Made by a program: the position numbers and the translations under genes. A stretch of DNA of 64,000 bases from RDYZ01 sp964518905 (GTDB lineage: Bacteria > Cyanobacteriota > Cyanobacteriia > Cyanobacteriales > Geitlerinemataceae). Shown here piece after piece: positions 43,673 through 52,750 of the stretch. The DNA lies in NCBI GenBank assembly GCA_964518905.1, contig CAZFJL010000007.1, forward strand, positions 1-64,000. The letters run 5' to 3'. The notes beneath the pieces are model-generated. The model saw nothing but the letters and a program-made list of their open reading frames with translations. It searched no databases and was not told the DNA's origin. Within the stretch, counting starts at the first letter, position 1. Each line of letters begins with the position of its first letter.

Positions 43673-44632
43673 CTAAGCGTAAAGGCTCTGAATCCATTCC
43701 CATTCACGGGTCAACCCTTCGGTAAGTCCGACTTTCGGCGCATAGCCGATGAGTTTCTGTGCTTTGGTTGTGTCAGCGCTGGTGTGTCGGGCATCACCAC
43801 GCGACGGATCAAGCCAGTCGATTTTGATGGGCTTCTCGACGATCGTTTCTAGCAACGCAATCACATCTTTCAGCACCACACGACTACCACCGCCGATATT
43901 AAATGCCTCGCCGATCGCCTCCGGACATGATGCCGCCGCTAAATTGGCCGCCACCGCATCCGCCACAAAGGTGAAATCGCGCGTTTGCAGACCATCACCA
44001 TAAATGGGAATCGCCTCGTCATGCAGAATCGCCTTGAGGAACTTATGGAACGCCATATCTGGGCGTTGGCGCGGACCATAGACCGTGAAGTAACGTAAGG
44101 CCGTGGTCGGAACACCGTAGTTGACGTGGTAGAGCTGACACAGGTGTTCAGCGGCGAGCTTCGTGACACCGTAGGGCGAGACGGGTTTCGGTAAGACCGC
44201 CTCTGAGGTCGGGAACGCTGCCGCATTGCCGTACACCGAAGAGGATGAGGCATATACCAATCGTTCTAAGGTCGGGCAGTCTTTCGCCGCTTCCAGCAAC
44301 ATTTGCGTTGCTGTAATATTGCGCTCGGTATACAACTCGAAACTACGTCCCCAACTGGCTCGAACTCCCGCCTGAGCCGCTTGGTGAAAGACGATCGAGA
44401 CCCCTTCTAGTAACGTCGATAAATCCAGCTCATTCAAACTATCTTCAATCAAACGAAATCGATCGTGTTCCAGATAGGGCGCAATATTGGCGCGTTTGAG
44501 CTGCGGATCGTAGTAATCATTAAACTGATCGATGCCGATAACGGTATCGCCTCGATCGAGCAGTGCCCCGACAAGATGCGAACCGATAAACCCCGCCGCA
44601 CCAGTAACGACAATCGTTTGCATGGGAATCAT
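43673..44632 (-). CDS. NAD-dependent sugar-nucleotide epimerase (UDP-glucuronate 4-epimerase-like)
   Basis: An extended SDR enzyme of about 320 residues. It has the NAD-binding VVTGAAGFIGSHLVGALLDR at its start, the catalytic YGVTK (Tyr and Lys), SSSSVYGNAAAFP and the substrate loop VYGPRQRPDMAFHKFLKAIL. This pattern is typical of enzymes acting on UDP-glucose, UDP-glucuronate or UDP-GlcNAc in envelope polysaccharide synthesis. The start may be M at 44632 (MIPMQTIVV) or 44623 (MQTIVV); the longest frame from 44659 is less likely. No glycosyltransferase cluster surrounds it. Confidence 0.88.
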   Translation of the reverse strand: MIPMQTIVVTGAAGFIGSHLVGALLDRGDTVIGIDQFNDYYDPQLKRANIAPYLEHDRFRLIEDSLNELDLSTLLEGVSIVFHQAAQAGVRASWGRSFELYTERNITATQMLLEAAKDCPTLERLVYASSSSVYGNAAAFPTSEAVLPKPVSPYGVTKLAAEHLCQLYHVNYGVPTTALRYFTVYGPRQRPDMAFHKFLKAILHDEAIPIYGDGLQTRDFTFVADAVAANLAAASCPEAIGEAFNIGGGSRVVLKDVIALLETIVEKPIKIDWLDPSRGDARHTSADTTKAQKLIGYAPKVGLTEGLTREWEWIQSLYA

Positions 44633-44763
44633 GCCGTTGCGATCGGCAACGGTCAACAAGAAGAAGATATTCTGTCCACGATAGTATCGAGCGCGAAAGC
44701 TTTCGCAATAGCGTGAAGACTGTCGTTTCTATTTACCGTTGATTACACCCAGTCAATCGCCAT

Positions 44764-44792
44764 CTGTAAATATACAGAGTAAATATACAGAG
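44764..44792. repeat. Two tandem 13-bp units with a small palindrome
   Basis: TAAATATACAGAG occurs twice in tandem (44767-44779 and 44780-44792). The first overlaps CTGTAAATATACAG, an operator-like dyad. It lies between rnhB and the epimerase gene. Confidence 0.5.
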
Positions 44793-44797
44793 CGATA

Positions 44798-45460
44798 TTA
44801 TGCCTCGGCGTCTCGATTTCTTTGGGGAGTTTCCCCCGGAGAAAAGAGCGATAGTTGAGCTTGATCCGCAGCTTGGCGACAGGGCGCAAAGGAGAGTCGA
44901 TGCTCAGGGGTTACGCCATGTTTCTGAAGTGCAGATCGATGGTTTGCGGTTCCATAACCTTTGTTACGAGCCAGATCGTAGGCCGGATAGCGATCGGCGA
45001 TCGCGGTAATTTCCCGATCGCGCCAGACCTTCGCCACAATGCTAGCCGCCCCGATGACCAAATCGCGGCGATCGCCCTGTATTACCGTGCGTTGCGGGAT
45101 ACCCAAATCAGGAATAGCGCGATTGCCATCCACCGAACAGAGATCCGGAGACGGTTCAAGAGCGGCGATCGCGCGACGCATCGCGAGAAATGTCGCCTGA
45201 AGAATATTCAGGCGATCAATTTCCGCGACCGACGCCGTGCCAATTTGAACATCAAGGGCAATCTTTGCAATCTCTGCCGCGAGCTGTTCACGACGCGCCG
45301 CCGTCAGGGCTTTACTATCGGTGACTCCGAGGCGACGCAGATCTTGAAGACCAGCGCGATCGAGCACCACCGCTGCCGCCGTGACCATACCAAACAAGGC
45401 TCCGCGACCCACCTCATCGACACCGGCAATGCGTAAAACAGTCAAGGGTTGCCACCACAA
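44798..45460 (-). CDS. rnhB: Ribonuclease HII
   Basis: RNase HII removes RNA from RNA-DNA hybrids and starts ribonucleotide excision repair. The 220-residue protein has the signature IAGVDEVGRGALFG with catalytic D15 and E16, VTDSKALTAARREQL, and VIGAASIVAKVWRDREI with a later conserved Asp. The gene follows rne on the same strand after 75 bp, a common cyanobacterial arrangement, and is probably cotranscribed. Confidence 0.95.
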   Translation of the reverse strand: MWWQPLTVLRIAGVDEVGRGALFGMVTAAAVVLDRAGLQDLRRLGVTDSKALTAARREQLAAEIAKIALDVQIGTASVAEIDRLNILQATFLAMRRAIAALEPSPDLCSVDGNRAIPDLGIPQRTVIQGDRRDLVIGAASIVAKVWRDREITAIADRYPAYDLARNKGYGTANHRSALQKHGVTPEHRLSFAPCRQAADQAQLSLFSPGETPQRNRDAEA

Positions 45461-45535
45461 CTTGATGGAGATCCATTCGCTCCAGGAACTCCATCAGCTC
45501 CATGACCGCTTGACGACATCACGAGGTTACGATGC

Positions 45536-47725
45536 TTACGAACTTGCTGAAGAGCGACGACGGCGACGACGTGGCGCTCGGGATTTACCAGATCCTTTTC
45601 CGGCTCCCGTCACGGCTAGTTCTGGCTCCGAAGCATCTTCGTCTTCGTCTGAGGCCGATCGGGTTGTTCCTCGTTTTTTAACGATCAGAATATCCGAGCC
45701 CGAACGATTGTTATGACTCTCATCATCACTACCATTCACACCGGATGTTGAGTGATGATTGCTGACATCATTGTTATTGTCATTGTCATCGTCTTCATCA
45801 GGGACAAATCGCGTCTCTGCTTCAGCTTGACTCACGATCCCATTGGCCGAGGGTTGACCGGGTTCGACGATGTCAAAGGTAATTAACTTCGGGTTAATGA
45901 CTTCATGATCGAGCTTGAGTAGCGGCGACAATCCCATGAGGGCATAGACTTCTTGCTCCTCTACCGTCATTTCCACCGTCACCACTTCGGGTTCAGGAGC
46001 TGTCCGACTTTCAGAATGGTCGCGAGACTCTCGACCTCGCGATCGCGTGTTTTTCTCGCTCACCACCTTGATGGGGGTCACGATATTCATCACTTCAGAT
46101 TCTGCCTCGTCCGCCTCGTCCGCCTCATCAGCCTCGTCAGACAAGAAATTAAACTTATCCGGTTCCTCCTCGTCCTCGGCCAGACTTCGGCTGCTACGCA
46201 AAATCGGAGCATCCTTGGGTATTGGTTGCGGCAGAGTCTCATCGAGGGATTTGGTATCGCTGGTAAAGCGGCGGCGGCGGCGGCGGCGATTGCTACGGCC
46301 TTCACCGAGTTCTTGATAGCTCGGATGGCTAATCAGATCTAACTCTTGAAGATCATCGTCGGTTTCGAGTTCGAGATCGTTGCTGACGATCACCTCGCGT
46401 ACCGGGTCTGGCAACGTTTTACGCGGTCTCGAATCGGAGCGGCTGCTGGATTTACGATCGTTGATCGGCTCGTGATGCTGGCTCGGTTCTTCACCGGGAA
46501 GATTGACAATATGACCGAGGCCACCGCAGGTGTCACAGGGCAGGCTGAATAGCTCGTAGATGTTCTGACCTTGGCGTTTTCGCGTCAGTTCCACGAGACC
46601 TAGCTCGGAAAGTTGGGCAATCTGAGGACGTGATTTATCCTGGCTCAGTTCGCGCGTGAACTGTTCGAGGACTTGGAGCTGATCTCGGCGGGACTCCATA
46701 TCGATGAAGTCAATGATGATCACCCCGGCCAAATTACGCAGGCGTAGCTGTCGGGCAATTTCCGTCGCTGCTTCGCAGTTTGTCCACAGCACGGTTTCGC
46801 GTGCCGTTGCCGATCGCGTAAACGAGCCGGAGTTGACGTCAACCACCGTCAGGGCTTCCGTCGGCTCAATGACGACATAGCCCCCGGAGGGCAAATCCAC
46901 GCGCGGCTTGAGCGCTTCGCGAATGGCTGCATTAACGCGGAAATAATCCAGGATTGGGCGCTGTTCGTGGTGATGGTCGATCGACACACCCTGGGGCGGA
47001 CGACCGCCTCCCCAGTTCATCAGGTGTTGTTTGACCCGCTTCGTTCCCGTCGGCGAATCGACGACGATGCGATTGACATCATCGGCATACATATCGCGCA
47101 ACACCCGTTGCACAAAATCATCATCCCGGTTCATCAAGGCCGGAGCCCGAGTTGTGCCGGTTTCCTCTTGAATGCTCTCCCACTGGCGTTGTAGCGATTC
47201 GAGATCTTCAATGATCGCCTCTTCGCTCACGCCTTCCGCTTCGGTACGTACCAGTAGGCCCATGCCCGCTGGTTTAATCAAAATAGCTAAGGCTCTTAGG
47301 CGATTGCGCTCGGCTTCACGCGCGACACGCCGCGACAAATGTACGCCACGACCGAAGGGCATCAGCACCAGATAGCGACCGGGAAGGGTGACATTACCCG
47401 TCAGGCGGGGGCCTTTATTCCCGGTCGGTTCTTTCATGATCTGCACCAACACTTTTTGTTGGGGCGCGACCAGCTCCGTAATACTCGATGCCGATCGTTT
47501 CAGGCGTAGCGGTCCGAGATCGGTGACGTGGATAAAACCATTGCGTTCAGAGTCACCAATATTTACAAAAGCAGCGTCAATACTAGGGAGGACGTTTTCG
47601 ACCACCCCAAGATAGATGTCACTAACTTGATGGTTGCCGGTGGCAACGACAAGCTCTTGAATTCGATCTTCCGAAAAAACCGCAGCGACGCGGTGCTGCT
47701 CTGCAATAACAATTTGCTTGGGCAT
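45536..47725 (-). CDS. rne: Ribonuclease E/G, cyanobacterial type
   Basis: RNase E starts mRNA decay and processes stable RNAs. Residues 1-400 are catalytic: an embedded S1 domain (SDIYLGVVENVLPSIDAAFV), the metal-binding Asp motifs VVDVNSGSFTR and IIIDFIDM, and a zinc-link-like CDTCGG near 392. The last 330 residues are acidic, low-complexity and probably disordered, with an EAD repeat. The protein ends with RRRRRRSSA plus SS, matching the C-terminal nonapeptide shown to bind PNPase in Anabaena. rnhB follows. A structured region of about 700 bp lies upstream, consistent with 5'-UTR autoregulation known for rne in bacteria. Confidence 0.95.
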   Translation of the reverse strand: MPKQIVIAEQHRVAAVFSEDRIQELVVATGNHQVSDIYLGVVENVLPSIDAAFVNIGDSERNGFIHVTDLGPLRLKRSASSITELVAPQQKVLVQIMKEPTGNKGPRLTGNVTLPGRYLVLMPFGRGVHLSRRVAREAERNRLRALAILIKPAGMGLLVRTEAEGVSEEAIIEDLESLQRQWESIQEETGTTRAPALMNRDDDFVQRVLRDMYADDVNRIVVDSPTGTKRVKQHLMNWGGGRPPQGVSIDHHHEQRPILDYFRVNAAIREALKPRVDLPSGGYVVIEPTEALTVVDVNSGSFTRSATARETVLWTNCEAATEIARQLRLRNLAGVIIIDFIDMESRRDQLQVLEQFTRELSQDKSRPQIAQLSELGLVELTRKRQGQNIYELFSLPCDTCGGLGHIVNLPGEEPSQHHEPINDRKSSSRSDSRPRKTLPDPVREVIVSNDLELETDDDLQELDLISHPSYQELGEGRSNRRRRRRRFTSDTKSLDETLPQPIPKDAPILRSSRSLAEDEEEPDKFNFLSDEADEADEADEAESEVMNIVTPIKVVSEKNTRSRGRESRDHSESRTAPEPEVVTVEMTVEEQEVYALMGLSPLLKLDHEVINPKLITFDIVEPGQPSANGIVSQAEAETRFVPDEDDDNDNNNDVSNHHSTSGVNGSDDESHNNRSGSDILIVKKRGTTRSASDEDEDASEPELAVTGAGKGSGKSRAPRRRRRRSSASS

Positions 47726-47984
47726 TCAATTTCCTCAAAACTTTCAGAGTGGGGAAGTGAGGATGCGCCAGGGAAATGCGGGGCTTCGATCGCGGAGAGA
47801 GAGAGACGACAGATCATTCGGTTCTGAAGTCGTAAGCAATACACCAAGAACGCTCAACTCGTGAGCTTAGGGGCGATCGAATAGTGGAAATAAAAGGCGA
47901 AAGCAGGGGCTTTGACCTTCAAGACGCGGGTAAGCGCGGGTCGCACTGCGACATGGAATCCTAGGGTGCATCCCTGGCTGCAAA

Positions 47985-48022
47985 CCAGAGTTGGGCTGAA
48001 CGAGCGACACGCTCAACTCTGG
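47985..48022. promoter_or_regulatory. Nested hairpin in the candidate rne leader
   Basis: CCAGAGTTG and CAACTCTGG form a perfect 9-bp stem. Inside is a second stem, AGCG-ACA-CGCT. A separate palindrome, GTCGCA-C-TGCGAC, is at 47940-47952. Together they lie about 215-300 nt upstream of the rne ATG and could be an RNase E-sensing leader, as in E. coli, although sequence similarity is not claimed. Confidence 0.45.
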
Positions 48023-48333
48023 GACAACACTTTCCGACGATGTGACGTGTAAACGAGCAAGATGCGGCAAAAACCAAACGTTAGGTGTTTTTTCCGACTG
48101 CTCGTACCGTCGCGTTTTCTTATCTCAAACTCGGGAAGACTCGTACGAAACCGTACTTTGAAATGATCCTATCACGTTGATTGAATGTTTCAGCAAACTT
48201 ACGGATGCCGATCGCGCTGTCTTAGTATCCACCGTCGGGAAATTCAAAGAAAGCGCTTGATCCATCCTCGCCGTAATCGACGCTCTCGGGTCTGGAGTTA
48301 GCGACACGCATCTTTCCCATCTTTCAACATTTA

Positions 48334-48369
48334 CCCGATCGTTCACCCGATCGTTCACCCGATCGTTCG
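48334..48369. repeat. Three tandem 12-bp repeats
   Basis: CCCGATCGTTCA occurs twice, followed by CCCGATCGTTCG. Each unit contains CGATCG. It lies 77 bp upstream of the membrane protein gene at 48446. Confidence 0.75.
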
Positions 48370-48445
48370 CCAGACCATTCACACGCAAGTTCGCACGATT
48401 GACGGATCTAATCCACAGGTCTAAATCACGACACCCAAGCTCTCT

Positions 48446-49198
48446 ATGACTCCGAAACACTCCAGCCCGCCCGCTAGTTTTCCGCCCTCGAAGGCGCTCA
48501 CCCTGCGATCGCGAGATGATCGTGATCGCCGATCGCAGCGAGCCGCGATCGCCACACACTGGCTGCACTGGTTGCTGCCCATTTTGATCGCACTGGAGGC
48601 CACCCTCGCGATCGCCTACCTCTGGAATATTGCCCAGGGTCACCCGATCGCCTGGATCGACTTCAATGCCCGACAAACCCTGCCATCGTGGCTCCAGGCT
48701 GGCCATATCTTGGCGCTGGCGGCGGTGTGTGGCTGGCGGCTCCTGCGTAATGAATCATCGACGCCATCGCGGCTAGTTCTCCGCTTACTCGTTTTGGTTT
48801 TAACCTTTGCCGCTGCCGATGAAATCTTCAAGATTCACTTGATGTCGCACGCAGAGGTGATCCGCCATGCCTTTTTTGGGGTGTATTTTGGGGCGATCGT
48901 GACGCTGCCGGTGCTGTTTTGGCGCGATCTAAAAGCGGTCTGGCGGCTCGATCGCGGGTCGATTTTGCTTGCGGCGGGTGGCCTTGGCGTGTTTTGTTTG
49001 GGGGTGTTTGCCTCGGAGTGGATTCGGGATGTGGCGATCGCGCCGCTGTGGCCGTTGCTGAGTGATCGGGCAGGCGGCGTGGAATACATGCGGATCGCGA
49101 TCGAGGAACTGGGCGAACTCTGGGGCGAGACCTGCTTTTTGCTGGCGGCGCTGCGCTTCGAGTGGGTCACCTCGGGGGCATCACGCCGCGATCGTTAG
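48446..49198 (+). CDS. Multispanning membrane protein of unknown function
   Basis: Not recognised. After a basic, Ser-rich cytosolic start of about 35 residues (RSRDDRDRRSQRAAIATHW) the 250-residue protein has about six hydrophobic helices. Charged residues sit inside or next to helices (FAAADEIFKIHLMSHAEVIR, RIAIEELGELWGETCFLLAA). The Asp/Glu/His placements could bind a metal or cofactor, but this is speculative. It is convergent with glgA, with 4 bp between stop codons. Confidence 0.75.
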   Translation: MTPKHSSPPASFPPSKALTLRSRDDRDRRSQRAAIATHWLHWLLPILIALEATLAIAYLWNIAQGHPIAWIDFNARQTLPSWLQAGHILALAAVCGWRLLRNESSTPSRLVLRLLVLVLTFAAADEIFKIHLMSHAEVIRHAFFGVYFGAIVTLPVLFWRDLKAVWRLDRGSILLAAGGLGVFCLGVFASEWIRDVAIAPLWPLLSDRAGGVEYMRIAIEELGELWGETCFLLAALRFEWVTSGASRRDR

Positions 49199-49202
49199 AT
49201 CC

Positions 49203-50675
49203 CTAAGCGCGGATATGCTCGTAAATGCCGACGTACTGCTCTGCCGGTTTCTTCCAGGAATAATCGCAGGCCATCCCTTGCATCGCCAGCTTTTTAAACT
49301 CTTCGGGATAGATTGACCAGAGACCCAGCGCCCGATCGAGCGCGGATTCCAGCGCATTATTATCGGTTTCGTAGAAGACATAACCATTGCGCTCGTTCGG
49401 CTCGTGCGTGGTGTCGTAGTCGCGATCGAACACCGTATTCACCAAACCGCCGACGCCGCGCACCACCGGAACCACGCCGTAGCGTAAGCCGATCGTCTGG
49501 GTCAAACCGCAAGGCTCATAGTTACTCGGCACGACGATAATGTCCGCCGCTGCGTAAATCAGGTGAGCGAGCTCTTCATTAAAGCCCAACTCGACATGAC
49601 AGTCCGGATTGTCATTTAGGTTGCATTTTTCATGCCAGAACCAATCGTTAATACCTTGTTCCGTCGCCGATCCGAGGAGGACAAACTGGCTGCCACGACC
49701 GAGAGCGTAGTACATCGCGTGGTGAACGAGATGCACCCCTTTCTGATCGTCTAAGCGACCAATAAAGGCGACGATCGGCTTGTCGTCATCTGCGAGCAAG
49801 AGTCGTTCCCGTAGCGCTTTTTTATTTGCTGCTTTACCGCTGATATCGTCTTTACTGTAATTTTCCGCGATGTAGTGGTCGGTTGCCGGGTTCCAGACAC
49901 CGTACTCAATCCCGTTGAGGATGCCGCCGAACTTGTCGTTGTGGATTTCGAGCGTGTGGCCGAGACCGTAGCTGATGCCGGAATATCGGGCTTCCCAAGC
50001 GTGGTGCGGTGACACCGTATTCACGTGGTTGGAATAGACAATGCCGCCCTTCATGCAGTTGAGCGCCAAGGGATTGAAGTTATCGCGTAGGCGATCGTAC
50101 TGGAAGTAATACGCTTCGCGATTCAGACCCGTCGCCCAGAGGACATTGGCTCCAACCACACCTTGATGTTTGAAGTTGTGAATCGTGTAGCACACACGCT
50201 GGCGATCCATGCCGTGCCACGCGTACATTTCGTACAGCATGACCGGAATTAGCCCCGTTTGCCAGTCGTGGCAGTGGATAATATCAGGGCGTTTGTTGCT
50301 GACGAGGAGAAATTCGAGCGCCGCTTTACTAAAAAAGGCAAAGCGCATGTGATCATCGATCGCGCCGTAGTACTGACCCCGATTAAAGAAATTATCGCCA
50401 GAATGGGGTTCGATAAAGAAACAGACCCGACCGTGAACCCAACCGCAAAACACAGTACAGGTGACGACTCCGCCAAACCAGGGAACCTCTAAACCTAAGT
50501 AAGCTTCGTGCAGACCCCAGATGTGGTCATAGCGCATGCAATCGTACTTCGGCAGGATCAGCTCAACGCAATGACCTTGGTTCTCCAGCTCAGTACTGAG
50601 GCCGTATACAACATCGCCTAGACCACCGGCTTTAATGACGGGAGCGCATTCCGAAGCGATTTGTACGATGTACAT
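49203..50675 (-). CDS. glgA: Glycogen (starch) synthase
   Basis: GlgA elongates alpha-1,4-glucan from ADP-glucose, the main carbon store of cyanobacteria. The 490-residue GT5 enzyme starts MYIVQIASECAPVIKAGGLG with the ADP-glucose-binding K15 in KAGGLGD. It has FIGRLDDQKGVHLV in the C-terminal domain and VPSNYEPCGLTQTIGLRYGV, the catalytic/nucleotide-binding E-P-C-G-L motif. Cyanobacteria often have two glgA types; the sequence does not say which one this is. The gene is monocistronic. Confidence 0.94.
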   Translation of the reverse strand: MYIVQIASECAPVIKAGGLGDVVYGLSTELENQGHCVELILPKYDCMRYDHIWGLHEAYLGLEVPWFGGVVTCTVFCGWVHGRVCFFIEPHSGDNFFNRGQYYGAIDDHMRFAFFSKAALEFLLVSNKRPDIIHCHDWQTGLIPVMLYEMYAWHGMDRQRVCYTIHNFKHQGVVGANVLWATGLNREAYYFQYDRLRDNFNPLALNCMKGGIVYSNHVNTVSPHHAWEARYSGISYGLGHTLEIHNDKFGGILNGIEYGVWNPATDHYIAENYSKDDISGKAANKKALRERLLLADDDKPIVAFIGRLDDQKGVHLVHHAMYYALGRGSQFVLLGSATEQGINDWFWHEKCNLNDNPDCHVELGFNEELAHLIYAAADIIVVPSNYEPCGLTQTIGLRYGVVPVVRGVGGLVNTVFDRDYDTTHEPNERNGYVFYETDNNALESALDRALGLWSIYPEEFKKLAMQGMACDYSWKKPAEQYVGIYEHIRA

Positions 50676-50934
50676 GCTAATTCCTCACATCTCTAAAAAA
50701 ATCTTTAATCCGGCCTTATTAACTCAATGTGATACCACAAAAGTTACATAGCTTTACGTTATGACAGTGAGCAAACTGGTTCGCTGGTCTTGCCGTCGCA
50801 CTTCGCAACCACCCTAAATTCACTACACTGAGGCACGGTGAGCGTGCTGCTCTTACCGCCTTAAAGTATTGCAGTCTTGCGGTCGTTTTGTCTCTGCATT
50901 CTCCTCAACATCGCGTCTATTTTCCTCGATCCCC

Positions 50935-52335
50935 ATGAGCCTTTCCAGCATCCGCCCTGCCCAGGTCACCAAGGTTTTACCTGAATCGATCGCCTTAGAA
51001 ATCGGCTTTCAACCGGGCGATCGGCTCGTCAAAATCAACGGTACAGCACCCCGTGATTTGATTGACTATCAATTTCTCTGCGCCGATGAAATCCTAGAGT
51101 TAGAAGTTCTCGATACCGAGGGCGAAACGCATATTGTCGAAATTGAGAAAGATTACGATACGGATCTTGGTCTTGAGTTTGAGTCGGCCATTTTTGACGG
51201 ACTGATCCAGTGCAATAATCGCTGTCCGTTTTGCTTCATCGACCAAAAGCCGCCGGGAATGCGCGACACCCTATATCTCAAAGACGATGACTATCGCACC
51301 AGTTTTCTCTACGGCTCCTACCTGACGCTCACAAACCTGCCACAACGGGAATGGAATCGCATCGAGCAAATGCGCCTCTCCCCGCTCTACGTCTCGGTTC
51401 ACGCGACCGATCCGGATACTCGTACTCGCCTGCTAAAGAATCCCCGCGCCGCCGAAATTCTTGATCAGTTGGCCTGGTTTCAGGAACGGCGGTTACAAAT
51501 TCATGCCCAGGTTGTGGTCTGTCCCGGCATTAATGACGGGGAACAGTTGACGCGGACACTGACGGATTTGGCGCGGTTCGGGGGCGGGGAAATTCCGGCG
51601 GTGGCGTCGGTGGCGGTGGTTCCGGTGGGGCTGACGCGATTTCGTCCCGCTGATGATGAGCTGATGCCGGTGACGCCGGAGAAGGCGCGGGAAGTGATTG
51701 CCCAGGTGGAGGCGATGCAGGAGACGTTTCGGGCGTCGCTGGGTTCGACGTTTGCTTGGATTGCCGACGAGTGGTTTTTGATCGCGGGTCGCACGGTTCC
51801 GCCCCGATCGACCTATGCCGATTTTCCGCAGATTGATAATGGGGTGGGTTCGATCCGTCAGTTTATCGAGCAGTTCGAGGAGTCCGCCGATCGCCTTTTG
51901 CCCGATCGCCTACCTGCTGCGGTCACGACTCCCCGCCGTCTCACCTGGATCGTCGGCAATGCCGTGGAAGTCGCGTTTCAGACGGAAATTGTGCCGCGTT
52001 TAAATGCCGTTGACGGGCTGACGATCGAGCTGTTGCCGCTCAACAGCGACTTTTGGGGGCAGGAAATCAGCGTGACGGGAGTGTTGACCGGAAGTGATGT
52101 GCGATCGGGACTGCGTGATCGGCTGGCCTCGGCAGGAGATTTAGGCGATGCGTTACTGATGCCGACGGTCATGCTCAAATACGGAACATCATCGTTTTTG
52201 GACGATGTGACGGTTGCTGAGATCGAGCAAGAGTTTGGCTTACCGGTGCTATTGGCGTCGGGAACCGATGATTTGATTCACAATTGCCTCGGTTTAATCG
52301 GTCATATTTCCAAGCGATCGGTACAGGTTCGCTAG
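50935..52335 (+). CDS. DUF512 Fe-S protein of TIGR03279 type (radical SAM-like, PDZ N terminus)
   Basis: The 466-residue protein begins MSLSSIRPAQVTKVLPESIA with a PDZ-like domain (to about residue 70). It then has CNNRCPFCFIDQKPPGMRD (C93, C97, C100), a radical-SAM-like cluster motif, and a large C-terminal DUF512 domain. This matches the family annotated as a putative FeS-containing cyanobacterial oxidoreductase. The reaction is not known. The start at 50935 was chosen because the frame upstream (to 50869) is not family-like. Confidence 0.88.
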   Translation: MSLSSIRPAQVTKVLPESIALEIGFQPGDRLVKINGTAPRDLIDYQFLCADEILELEVLDTEGETHIVEIEKDYDTDLGLEFESAIFDGLIQCNNRCPFCFIDQKPPGMRDTLYLKDDDYRTSFLYGSYLTLTNLPQREWNRIEQMRLSPLYVSVHATDPDTRTRLLKNPRAAEILDQLAWFQERRLQIHAQVVVCPGINDGEQLTRTLTDLARFGGGEIPAVASVAVVPVGLTRFRPADDELMPVTPEKAREVIAQVEAMQETFRASLGSTFAWIADEWFLIAGRTVPPRSTYADFPQIDNGVGSIRQFIEQFEESADRLLPDRLPAAVTTPRRLTWIVGNAVEVAFQTEIVPRLNAVDGLTIELLPLNSDFWGQEISVTGVLTGSDVRSGLRDRLASAGDLGDALLMPTVMLKYGTSSFLDDVTVAEIEQEFGLPVLLASGTDDLIHNCLGLIGHISKRSVQVR

Positions 52336-52750
52336 TGGTTTAGGTGGGCATTGATCGTGGTGGGCAGTGACCACCCTACTGGCTCTTCTAGCAGTTGCAC
52401 ACTATCGATCTCGCGCAACACAGGATGCTTAGACGGACAGAGCTGATCTTTTGATGAATTCACGCGCTGTGCGATCGTGATGCTCCACGATGAAGAGGCT
52501 ATGAAATCTAGATTGTAGACAGAGCATCAAACTCTGAATAATGCTGTCTGCAATCCACGTCGGTGGTTAATATAAGTTAATCGTTCGAGTCCACTCGCAA
52601 AACGTCGCTTAATGTTTTCCTAAACATGCAAATTGTTGGCCGCATATTTGAATATGGCAATCAGTCTGGCGAAACAATGGCCACAGCAATAACCTGATCG
52701 CTACCGTTCAAACTGCTATCTCGTCCCAGAATCTCCCCTTTGTACTGATC
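52336..52750. other. Intergenic region of 415 bp with palindromic repeats
   Basis: It starts with a GGTGGGCA-type repeat (52341-52380) right after the stop codon. A long imperfect inverted repeat lies at 52511-52555. The rest is AT-rich upstream sequence of the SagB-like gene. No gene was seen. Confidence 0.5.
52511..52555. repeat. Long imperfect inverted repeat
   Basis: GATTGTAGACAG and CTGTCTGCAATC pair over 12 positions with one mismatch, and the stem continues with GCAT/ATGC after a 2-nt bulge. It could be a hairpin in a leader or the remains of a small element. Confidence 0.5.

Larger units (their letters stand above)
47726..48445. other. Long non-coding region of 720 bp upstream of rne
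   Basis: No gene is supported. On the rne side it contains several stable dyads, notably 47940-47952 and 47985-48022. On the other side are the 12-bp tandem repeats just before the membrane protein gene. A long rne leader is likely. Confidence 0.6.

Noticed and set aside
48334..48369. Possible CRISPR array
   Set aside because: The units are 12 bp and directly adjacent, with no spacers and no cas genes.
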